This document shows, piece after piece, positions 1 to 6,267 of a stretch of 33,902 bases of DNA. Source of the DNA: Ruminococcaceae bacterium UBA2656 (lineage in GTDB: Bacteria; Bacillota; Clostridia; Oscillospirales; Acutalibacteraceae). The notes under the pieces are model-generated. The model was not told where the DNA came from, searched no databases, and worked only from the letters and a program-made list of their open reading frames with translations. The stretch's first letter is position 1, and every line of letters starts with the position of its first letter. Position numbers and translations under genes: made by a program. The DNA lies in NCBI GenBank assembly GCA_002359465.1, contig DENA01000022.1:1-33902 (forward strand), given 5' to 3'.

Positions 1-840
1 GGCGTGCGCAGGAACAAAGTCCTGCTTGTGTGCCCGAACGGACTCATGATTTCCAAAAACCTTGGAATCCAGCTTTACCGGTATATTCCCGCTGTCGAAG
101 TGGTGGATACCATTGCCATCAGCAGGCTGGCGGACTATACGGGCTACTATGATTATATTATTTCCACCATTGAACTGCCGGCTTATGAAAACGTAATCGT
201 GGTCAATCCCTTTTTAACAAAGCTGGATATCCAGCGCATTATGAACAAGCTTCTTGATTTTTCCGGTTTCACCTACAGCTTTGACGTTGAACTTCTGATG
301 CAGGTGATCAGAAAAAACGCGGATATCACCAATGAAAGCCAGCTGTATCACGATTTGGCCGCTTTAATATATCCTGAGAAAGAACAGAACAAAGAGGTAA
401 AGAATCCGATGCTGAAAGATTTAATTTATGACGAACGCGTAAATGTGGTACAACATGTTGACACGTGGCAGGACGCGATCGCAATTGCGGCGAAGCCGTT
501 AATCGAAGACCATTCCATTGAACCCGCCTATGTGGACGCGATGATAGACAGCGTAAACCAATTCGGCCCCTATATTGTGCTGGACGACTATTTCGCCCTT
601 CCGCACGCAATGGCAAAGGTCGGCGTCAACCGGGTGGCAATGTCGATGCTGGTCGTAAAGGATGAAGTGGACCTGATGGGGCAGCCTGTGAATATTTTTC
701 TTGTGCTTGCCACTGTGGATTCCACCTCCCATCTGGACGCGCTGGCAAACCTTTCCGACATTCTGTGCGAAAGAGAAAATCTCCAGACCTTTCGTACCGG
801 TGATAAAAAAGAAATTATCAGCCTGATCAACCGGTATTAA
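1..840 (+). CDS. BglG-type PTS-regulated transcriptional regulator, C-terminal part (5' end outside window)
   Basis: The reading frame is open to the first base, so only the C-terminal part (about 279 residues) is visible; no start is assigned. The first ~95 residues (KVLLVCPNG onwards) resemble the EIIB-like domain of PRD/BglG-family regulators. The last ~145 resemble a mannitol/ascorbate-type EIIA domain, with the expected phosphohistidine in ALPHA (codon 202 of the visible part). In this family, PTS phosphorylation of PRD, EIIB-like and EIIA domains sets regulator activity on the neighbouring PTS operon. The EIIB and EIIC genes follow after about 150 bases, which fits. No separate EIIA gene is seen, so this domain might also serve transport. 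It could instead be a free EIIB-EIIA fusion; the missing N-terminus (HTH and PRDs) would decide. Confidence 0.8.
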   Translation, partial: GVRRNKVLLVCPNGLMISKNLGIQLYRYIPAVEVVDTIAISRLADYTGYYDYIISTIELPAYENVIVVNPFLTKLDIQRIMNKLLDFSGFTYSFDVELLMQVIRKNADITNESQLYHDLAALIYPEKEQNKEVKNPMLKDLIYDERVNVVQHVDTWQDAIAIAAKPLIEDHSIEPAYVDAMIDSVNQFGPYIVLDDYFALPHAMAKVGVNRVAMSMLVVKDEVDLMGQPVNIFLVLATVDSTSHLDALANLSDILCERENLQTFRTGDKKEIISLINRY

Positions 841-993
841 AGATAGAAGTCAGGCAAAATCCTGTATTTCAAAGACTGAGCGGTATTTTTGTTGGTTTTT
901 TAGTAAGGCTAGTTCCTGGTGATAAAACTCCATGAACCCTCTACTGAACGCTTATTCTTTAAACAGGCTAATTTACGTAAGGAGGTGAGCAGG

Positions 994-1272
994 GTGAAAA
1001 TACTTGCTGTCTGCGGCTTCGGCTGCGGCTCGTCCATGATTTTAAAAATGAGCCTGGAGCGGGTCTGCAAACAAATGGGCGTCAGCTGCGAGGTGGAAGC
1101 GACCGACATTAATTCCGCGAGAGGAGCCTCATGCGAGGCGATCTTCACAAGCGCGGAACTGGCCAACGAACTGAAAAGCACAAGCACCGTACCGATTTAC
1201 AGTGTAAAAAAGTATATGGACTTGGCTGAGGTAAAAGGGGTATTTGAAAAATTCTTAAGCGACAGGAAATAA
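994..1272 (+). CDS. PTS system ascorbate-type EIIB component
   Basis: Small phosphotransfer protein (92 residues) that passes phosphate from EIIA to the sugar bound by EIIC. The N-terminus has the EIIB phosphocysteine loop CGFGCGSSM, with Cys7 as the expected phosphorylated residue, matching the UlaB/SgaB type in length and layout. I chose GTG at 994 because AAGGAGGTGAG lies directly upstream and the protein then begins VKILAVCG as in the family. An upstream in-frame ATG at 919 would add 25 residues with no family resemblance. The EIIC gene starts 12 bases after the stop. Sugar specificity cannot be read from sequence; the family also covers pentitols and other acids. Confidence 0.88.
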   Translation: MKILAVCGFGCGSSMILKMSLERVCKQMGVSCEVEATDINSARGASCEAIFTSAELANELKSTSTVPIYSVKKYMDLAEVKGVFEKFLSDRK

Positions 1273-1284
1273 GGGGGTAATGAT

Positions 1285-2538
1285 ATGATGGATTTTATTA
1301 CAACGAATATTTTGCGCAATCCTCCGGTATTACTCGGTCTGATTGCTATGCTGGGTTTGATTCTTCAGAAGAAAAACATTGCGGAGATTGTGAAGGGCAC
1401 GCTGCTCGCAGCGTTCGGCATGGTGATTTTAAACGCCGGCGTGGGAATGCTGGTCGGTTCCATTTCACCGATCAACGCCGCGTTCCAGTCCCTGGCGGGC
1501 TCAGGAACAGCCCAGGGGCTCAACGATGTAACCTTTACCGGAACCTATGGCGGAGACGTGGGCCTCGCAATGTTTATCGGCCTTATCCTTCACCTGTTGA
1601 TCGCGCGCTTTACGCCGATTAAAACAATCTTTCTGACAGGCCATATGTTATGGTGGTTCCCGTTCATCTTTGTTGCGGCAGGTGTGGAAGCAGGCCTGCG
1701 CGGGCCGGTTCTGATCGGTACCAGCGCTGTTTTCTCCGCGCTTTACTGGTCTGTAATGCCCTGGCTGCTCAGAAAATATGTTTTTGCCGTCACCGGTGAC
1801 GAATCCTTTACCTTAGGCCATCCGACCGGCATACTGAGTCTGATTTCCGGCTTTGTCGCAAGCAAGGTCGGAGACAAGAAAAAATCCACGGAGGACATGA
1901 AGCTTCCGCAGGGACTTTCCTTCTTCCGCGAAATCTCCATCACCGGCGCGGTAGTCATTTTCATCATGTTCATCGCCGTGGGTCTGATCATCCCCGCTTC
2001 GGTTGCAAAAGGTCAGAACTTCTTTTTCGTATCGGTCAATCAGGGTCTGAACTTCGGTGCGGGCCTGATCATCATGCTGCAGGGCGTCCGCATGCTGATT
2101 AACCAGATTGTCCCCGCCTTCAAGGGCATTTCCGAAAAACTGGTGCCCAATGCGCTGCCCGCCTTTGACTGCCCGATCATCTTCAACTACAAGCCCAACG
2201 CAGTCTTAATCGGATTTATTACGGCCATGGTTACCTCCACGATTCTGGTCATGATCTGCAACGGGGCCGGCGTATTCCATGTGATGCTGATTCCGCTCGT
2301 CATCACCTCCTTCTTTGAGTGCGGCGCCGCTGCGGTCATCGGCGAAGGCCAGGGCGGAATGCGCGGATGCATTATCGGCACCGCCGTCGCCGCCGTCGTC
2401 ATGGTTGCGCTCGTCGGAATTTCAGCGGTTATGTATTCCGGCACCATCCAGAACTGGATGCTGATTTTCGGCGGCAACGACCTGTCCCTGTTCGGCATTA
2501 TCGCAAGGCTGATTGATAAACTGTTCGCGGTGGTCTGA
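1285..2538 (+). CDS. PTS system ascorbate-type EIIC permease
   Basis: Integral membrane sugar channel of 417 residues, very hydrophobic with about ten membrane segments, resembling UlaA/SgaT (EIIC of the ascorbate-galactitol superfamily). Typical features are the N-terminal FITTNILRNPPVLLGLIAM segment, the glycine-rich AGVGMLVGSI stretch and a conserved NALPAFDCPIIF loop near residue 290. A ribosome site (AAGGGGG) precedes two adjacent ATG codons at 1285 and 1288. The stop overlaps the start of the SIS gene (TGATG), showing translational coupling. With the preceding EIIB it forms the transporter. The substrate is unknown; the coupled SIS-domain gene points to a sugar phosphate or amino-sugar-like product rather than ascorbate itself. 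Confidence 0.88.
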   Translation: MMDFITTNILRNPPVLLGLIAMLGLILQKKNIAEIVKGTLLAAFGMVILNAGVGMLVGSISPINAAFQSLAGSGTAQGLNDVTFTGTYGGDVGLAMFIGLILHLLIARFTPIKTIFLTGHMLWWFPFIFVAAGVEAGLRGPVLIGTSAVFSALYWSVMPWLLRKYVFAVTGDESFTLGHPTGILSLISGFVASKVGDKKKSTEDMKLPQGLSFFREISITGAVVIFIMFIAVGLIIPASVAKGQNFFFVSVNQGLNFGAGLIIMLQGVRMLINQIVPAFKGISEKLVPNALPAFDCPIIFNYKPNAVLIGFITAMVTSTILVMICNGAGVFHVMLIPLVITSFFECGAAAVIGEGQGGMRGCIIGTAVAAVVMVALVGISAVMYSGTIQNWMLIFGGNDLSLFGIIARLIDKLFAVV

Positions 2539-3281
2539 TGATGAATTTTCCATACATTTCGGAAATCCGGCGTCTGCTTGACCTGATTGAGGAAAAGGAA
2601 GCGGACGCAATGGAGCAGGCCGTATCCATACTGACAAAAGCGATTCTTGATAAGCGCTCCGTCTATGTCTTCGGCGCAAGCCACGCCGGAATCCTGACAC
2701 AGGAACTGTTTTACCGCGCCGGCGGGCTGGTGGTAATCAATCCGATTTTCGGCAGCGAGGTGATGGTGGACACTTCCCCCATCACCCATACCAGCCGGAT
2801 GGAACGCCTTCCCGGATACGGCACGCTTCTTGCGCAGAAGGCTCCCATCCGCGAGGGAGACGTCTTGATCGCCCACTCCGTATCGGGAAGAAATCCCGTC
2901 ACTATTGAAGTGGCAATGGAGGCGAAAAAGCAAAAAGCGACTGTGATTTGCATTACCAACCTGAACTATTCCAAAACGGTTTCCTCCCGTCATCCGTCCG
3001 GTAAAAACCTGTATGAGGTAAGCGACATTGTGATTGACAACCACGGGGAAAAGGGCGATGCCTGCATTGCAATCGACGGCATTTCGCAAAAGGTAAGCCC
3101 CACCTCCACGGTAATCGGCGCGACGATCCTCAATTCCATTGTCGCGGCGACCACGCAGTCCCTGGTGGACAGCGGGCTGAAAAATCCGCCTGTTTTCTAC
3201 AGCGCGAACGTGGACGGCGGAGATGAGCTGAACCGCAAAATCTTTGAAGAATACAAAGACAGCATCCATTACAGCTATTAA
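2538..3281 (+). CDS. SIS-domain sugar-phosphate binding/isomerase protein (UPF0309-like)
   Basis: Cytoplasmic protein of 247 residues with one SIS (sugar isomerase) fold. VYVFGASHAGILTQE (about 38-52) and SVSGRNPVTIEVAMEAK (about 115-131) are the phosphosugar-binding loops; a conserved HPSGKNLYEVSDIVIDN segment follows. Overall length and layout resemble the UPF0309 group, single-SIS proteins often found with PTS genes. It starts inside the EIIC stop codon (TGATG), with a second ATG directly after, so it is made together with the transporter and probably acts on the phosphorylated sugar that EIIC delivers. The exact reaction (isomerase, amino-sugar deaminase or binding protein) is not determinable. 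It is the last gene of the operon, followed by a terminator. Confidence 0.8.
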   Translation: MMNFPYISEIRRLLDLIEEKEADAMEQAVSILTKAILDKRSVYVFGASHAGILTQELFYRAGGLVVINPIFGSEVMVDTSPITHTSRMERLPGYGTLLAQKAPIREGDVLIAHSVSGRNPVTIEVAMEAKKQKATVICITNLNYSKTVSSRHPSGKNLYEVSDIVIDNHGEKGDACIAIDGISQKVSPTSTVIGATILNSIVAATTQSLVDSGLKNPPVFYSANVDGGDELNRKIFEEYKDSIHYSY

Positions 3282-3298
3282 TTCATTCATAAGCAGGG

Positions 3299-3334
3299 GC
3301 CGCTCCGGCAGATTGCCGGGGCGGCGCTTTGTTT
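3299..3334 (+). terminator. Intrinsic terminator of the PTS operon
   Basis: A 12-bp stem (GCCGCTCCGGCA with TGCCGGGGCGGC, one G-U pair) with a 3-base loop GAT lies 18 bases after the SIS stop codon and is followed by GCTTTGTTT. Stem strength and position make it the end of the PTS transcript. Confidence 0.85.
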
Positions 3335-3358
3335 CCGGCTTTGTATTCCAAACGGCAA

Positions 3359-3387
3359 TTGACAGAAGAAGAATATCATGTTATATT
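3359..3387 (+). promoter_or_regulatory. Consensus sigmaA-type promoter for the mutS2-like leader
   Basis: TTGACA (3359-3364), exactly 17 bases, then TATATT (3382-3387). Transcription should start near 3394, leaving a 5' leader of about 450 bases before the ATG at 3844. A near-perfect promoter with such a long structured leader suggests control after initiation. Confidence 0.8.
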
Positions 3388-3421
3388 ACTCTTATCTTCT
3401 TAAATTGAAAGGTTGGTTTTG

Positions 3422-3457
3422 ATGTCGGATTTGTCTGTAAAGGTGACAAATAACTGA
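3422..3457 (+). CDS. Possible leader peptide 1 (11 residues)
   Basis: ATG with GAAAGG nine bases upstream, about 28 bases after the predicted transcription start, encoding MSDLSVKVTNN. It sits just before the first alternative stem, where stalling of a translating ribosome could change folding. This is only a placement argument; short ORFs like this arise by chance. Confidence 0.3.
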   Translation: MSDLSVKVTNN

Positions 3458-3643
3458 ATAAGTTATGAAAGACAGGAACAAGGGCAGAATATCTGCTTGT
3501 TTTGTTATGCCTTTCCGGCGGTATTAAAATTGCCGCCGAACATCTGCCCTTACAGACTGCTTCCGAGCGGCTGACAGCCGTAATATAACCATCCAGTTAT
3601 AATTGAGCCATAAGAAATCAGTGTATTTCTTATGGCTTATGGA

Positions 3644-3680
3644 AGCGCAATGGGTTCAGGCCTGTTGCGCTGTTTTATTT
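3644..3680 (+). terminator. Candidate attenuator terminator 1 in the leader
   Basis: AGCGCAA (3644-3650) pairs with TTGCGCT (3665-3671). The stem can extend inward by four more pairs, two of them G-U, and is followed by GTTTTATTT. It lies inside the leader, well before the gene, so termination here would prevent expression. Confidence 0.55.
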
Positions 3681-3727
3681 GGATGACTCATACCCGCAGG
3701 AGCATTCTGCCATTTTCAGCAACTTAG
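3650..3727 (+). CDS. Possible leader peptide 2 (25 residues)
   Basis: ATG at 3650 with a weak GGAAG site upstream, or an internal in-frame ATG at 3683, ending TAG at 3727. It overlaps the 3' arm of terminator 1 and the 5' arm of terminator 2, so a ribosome moving through it would disturb both. Coding is unproven. Confidence 0.22.
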   Translation: MGSGLLRCFIWMTHTRRSILPFSAT

Positions 3728-3830
3728 AGAGATGCCAAGTTACTTTAGGCCGTCCACCTAAAGTGATTGCGCTTTTTCTCCTATGTTCTGAGATGTCGGC
3801 AGCATGAATCTGCGGGTTTTATTTTTTATT
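3692..3830 (+). terminator. Candidate attenuator terminator 2 (long-range closing helix)
   Basis: ACCCGCAG (3692-3699) pairs with CTGCGGGT (3810-3817). After a 3x3 internal loop the helix continues with CAT/ATG and CTGCC (3707-3711)/GGCAG (3798-3802). Inside are hairpins 3721-3741 (AACTT/AAGTT) and 3742-3764 (ACTTTAGG/CCTAAAGT). The outer helix runs directly into TTTTATTTTTTATT. A terminator closed by a 120-base branched domain is unusual and looks like a ligand- or ribosome-responsive element. Confidence 0.55.
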
Positions 3831-3843
3831 AGGAGTCATTGAT

Positions 3844-5787
3844 ATGAATTCATCAGAAAAGATATTGGAATTTGATAAAATAAAAGAAAAACTCTGCGCC
3901 AATGCCTTATCGGAACAGGCGCGTGCACGGCTGCTTTCTTTATCCCCTTACATGGATGAGGACGAATGCCGCCGGAAATTGGAGGAAACGACCGCCGCCA
4001 GAAAAATTCTTGATTCCTGCGGTACTCCGCCTTTAACAGCCATGACCATGATCGGCGAGATTCTAACGCTTAGCCAGGCCGGTTCTATGCTGGTTCCGGA
4101 ACAGCTGCTGTCGATCGGTCAGTTCATCGTAACCTGCGGCCGAATTAAATCCTACCTTAAAAAAGCGGAGGCCATTGATCATACGATTGCCTGCTACGGA
4201 AATAGCATGTGTGATTTGTCAGCGCTCCGTCAGGAAATTGAGCGGTGTATCCGGAATGAACAGGTCGACAGCAGCGCGACTTCCGCCCTGCGGGATATCC
4301 GGCGAAAAATTGAAACGGCAAAAGCCCAGGTGCAGACAAAACTAAACGATATCCTGCGCGGCAAAAAGAAATGGTTTTCGGACGATACCATTGTGGCACG
4401 GAACGGACGGTACGCCCTGCCTGTAAAAAAGGAATTTAAAAATCAGCTGGCCGGCAGCGTACTGGGAATTTCCGGAACCGGAGGCACTTATTTTATAGAG
4501 CCGTCTTCCGTTGCGAAATTACAGGAAGAATGTTCTTCTCTGGAAATCGAAGAGGAGAATGAGGTACGGAAAGTCCTTTACACTTTAACCGCCCTGGTCG
4601 ATGAGAATCGTTCCGCCATAAAAATCAACACAGAAGCGATGGAAACCCTTGACGTTGTATTTGCCAAAGCGAAGCTGAGCGCCCAGATGGATGCCCGGCC
4701 GGTTTCCGTTACAGCCGGGCGTAAACTGTCGATTCACAACGGACGGCATCCGCTGATTGATAAAAAGGTCTGCGTACCTCTGGACTATGAAGCGGACGAC
4801 AAGTGTTCCGGGGTAGTAATCACCGGCCCTAATACGGGAGGAAAAACGGTCGCGCTGAAAACGGTCGGGCTGCTCTCTATGATGGCACAGAGCGGCCTCC
4901 ATATTCCGGCTGACTCTTCCAGTATTCTGTGCATGCACAACGCCTACCTGTGCGATATCGGGGACGGGCAGAGCATATCGGAAAATCTGTCGACTTTTTC
5001 CGCGCACATGACCAATATTATCGAAATTTTACGGCATGCTAACCGGGACAGCCTTGTGCTGCTGGATGAACTGGGCTCCGGCACCGACCCCGCGGAAGGC
5101 ATGGGAATCGCGATTGCGGTTCTGGATGAACTGCACGTTAGGGGCTGCCTGTTTGTTGCTACGACCCATTACCCGGAGGTTAAGGAATATGCCGGGGCCA
5201 CTGCGGGTCTGACCAACGCGCGGATGGCGTTTGACCGTGAAACGCTCCAGCCCACTTATCGGCTCGAATTGGGAAAAGCGGGAGAAAGCTGCGCGCTGTA
5301 TATCGCACAGCGCTTAGGACTGCCTTCGCGGCTCCTGAAACGGGCATACCGGGAAGCATACCGGCAAAAGGACGCCACCGGCCCGGCACCTGATTTTAAT
5401 CCGGACATTCCTTTCGGCAATGAACAGCTGGAGACTGTCCGGCCCGCTCAAAAAATTTATAAAAGCAGGCAGGTGGCGGCCGTTCCTTCCCATGCCGCCA
5501 AATTTCAGCTCGGGGACAGCGTCATCGTCTACCCGGAAAAAGAAATCGGCATTGTATTTCATCTGGCAAACGAGCGTGGGGAAATCGGCGTTCAGATAAA
5601 AGGCAGAAAAAGCTGGATTGTCCATAAACGGTTAAAATTGAAAACACCCGCGAGCGAACTGTATCCGCCCGACTATGATTTTTCAGTCGTCTTCGATTCC
5701 GTATCCAACCGAAAAGCAAGACATGTGATGGAAAAGCGGCATGACCCCAACGCGATTGTCCAATGCAATGAGGAGAAAACAAAGTGA
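3844..5787 (+). CDS. MutS2-like ATPase lacking the Smr domain
   Basis: 647-residue MutS-family ATPase. The N-terminal core and clamp (about 1-310) resemble MutS2, including ILEFDKIKEKL at the start. The ATPase has Walker A GPNTGGKT (328-335), the signature-like DGQSISENLSTFSAHM (about 378-393), Walker B LVLLDELGSGTDP with D408/E409, and a THYPE switch. After the coiled-coil part, a KOW-like segment (about 552-597) is followed by only ~50 residues, so the C-terminal Smr nuclease domain of ~785-residue MutS2 is absent. Bacillus MutS2 is known to act on collided ribosomes; MutS2 has also been linked to recombination control. A good AGGAG site sits eight bases before ATG 3844. The attenuator-like leader makes a ribosome-related, inducible role plausible, but this is inference. 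No terminator is seen before the next promoter. Confidence 0.85.
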   Translation: MNSSEKILEFDKIKEKLCANALSEQARARLLSLSPYMDEDECRRKLEETTAARKILDSCGTPPLTAMTMIGEILTLSQAGSMLVPEQLLSIGQFIVTCGRIKSYLKKAEAIDHTIACYGNSMCDLSALRQEIERCIRNEQVDSSATSALRDIRRKIETAKAQVQTKLNDILRGKKKWFSDDTIVARNGRYALPVKKEFKNQLAGSVLGISGTGGTYFIEPSSVAKLQEECSSLEIEEENEVRKVLYTLTALVDENRSAIKINTEAMETLDVVFAKAKLSAQMDARPVSVTAGRKLSIHNGRHPLIDKKVCVPLDYEADDKCSGVVITGPNTGGKTVALKTVGLLSMMAQSGLHIPADSSSILCMHNAYLCDIGDGQSISENLSTFSAHMTNIIEILRHANRDSLVLLDELGSGTDPAEGMGIAIAVLDELHVRGCLFVATTHYPEVKEYAGATAGLTNARMAFDRETLQPTYRLELGKAGESCALYIAQRLGLPSRLLKRAYREAYRQKDATGPAPDFNPDIPFGNEQLETVRPAQKIYKSRQVAAVPSHAAKFQLGDSVIVYPEKEIGIVFHLANERGEIGVQIKGRKSWIVHKRLKLKTPASELYPPDYDFSVVFDSVSNRKARHVMEKRHDPNAIVQCNEEKTK

Positions 5788-5796
5788 AAAAACGTA

Positions 5797-5849
5797 TTGA
5801 CAATTGTCTATATTGAGGCTATGATTGTTATATAGACAGAATTCTATAT
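5797..5849 (+). promoter_or_regulatory. Promoter and ArsR-type operator of arsR-CoA-disulfide reductase
   Basis: TTGACA (5797-5802), 17 bases, TATGAT (5820-5825). TGTCTATAT (5805-5813) and its perfect inverse ATATAGACA (5830-5838) bracket the -10 box, and a further TCTATAT at 5843-5849 forms a second inverted pair with ATATAGA (5830-5836). Such AT-rich inverted repeats over the promoter are typical of ArsR/SmtB operators, so the downstream ArsR probably represses its own operon. Confidence 0.8.
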
Positions 5850-5940
5850 TATCGTAATTTCAAAAATGCGGGGGAGATATACCTGTTTTTTCATATCTTA
5901 TTTTAAATATCGATAAAATTGGCTTAAAAGGATGTTTTTA

Positions 5941-6267
5941 ATGGAAATACCTGCGAATTATGTCCCGATTTTTAAGGCATTGGCCGATGAAACAAGACTG
6001 AAAATTGTTGAGATGTTATCCTGTGGGGAGATGTGTGCGTGTGATATTCTTGAATCATTTCATTGTACGCAGCCAACTCTTTCCTATCATATGAAGATAT
6101 TAACAGACTGCGGGCTTGTGAATAATAGAAAAGACGGGTGTTGGATAAGATACAGCATGAATGCAGAACAAGTCGCTAAGGTACAGGAGTTTTGGATTCA
6201 TATCACAACGGAGCAGCAAACCTGTATTTGTAAGGTCTCTAAGGAGGGTACAAAATGCGATTCGTAA
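5941..6267 (+). CDS. arsR: ArsR/SmtB-family metalloid-responsive repressor (first copy)
   Basis: Winged-helix repressor of 108 residues. An N-terminal helix (FKALADETRLKIVEML) leads to EMCACDI with Cys32 and Cys34, matching the As(III)/Sb(III)-binding CxC pattern of ArsR (family CVC), and then the recognition helix CTQPTLSYHMKIL. The C-terminus carries three more cysteines (CICK and KC), possibly extra ligands. I prefer ATG 5941 over 5932 because AAAAGG abuts 5932 but is well spaced from 5941. Its end overlaps the oxidoreductase gene by 13 bases, with the AAGGAGGG site inside its coding sequence, so both are co-translated. It probably binds the inverted repeats at 5805-5849. Other thiophilic metals or persulfide remain possible inducers. 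Confidence 0.85.
   Translation: MEIPANYVPIFKALADETRLKIVEMLSCGEMCACDILESFHCTQPTLSYHMKILTDCGLVNNRKDGCWIRYSMNAEQVAKVQEFWIHITTEQQTCICKVSKEGTKCDS

Larger units (their letters stand above)
3394..3843 (+). promoter_or_regulatory. Long structured 5' leader, candidate transcription attenuator
   Basis: No large gene lies here, but stems are dense. 3480-3488 pairs with 3543-3551 (AAGGGCAGA/TCTGCCCTT, 9 bp), and the same 5' arm can instead pair locally with TCTGC at 3492-3496, giving mutually exclusive folds. A GC-rich hairpin lies inside near 3515-3540. Further hairpins: 3568-3580 (CGGCT/AGCCG), 3584-3601, and a perfect 13-bp hairpin 3606-3637. Two terminator-like structures (3644-3680 and 3692-3830) follow, then the AGGAG site and ATG of the mutS2-like gene. 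Possible short ORFs lie at 3422 and 3650. I did not recognise a known riboswitch or T-box consensus. The layout resembles leaders of ribosome-protection and antibiotic-resistance genes; that is inference. Confidence 0.65.

Noticed and set aside
919..993. Upstream ATG extension of the EIIB gene
   Set aside because: The GTG at 994 has a strong ribosome site and gives the normal EIIB start; the extension has no similarity to EIIB.
2187..3290. Long minus-strand reading frame (367 codons) opposite the EIIC and SIS genes
   Set aside because: It mirrors two well-recognised plus-strand genes, has no ribosome site and no family resemblance; it is a shadow of high-GC third positions.
3394..3843. Known riboswitch or T-box in the mutS2-like leader
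   Set aside because: I found no T-box AGGGTGGNACCGCG sequence and no riboswitch core I recognise, so no name is given.
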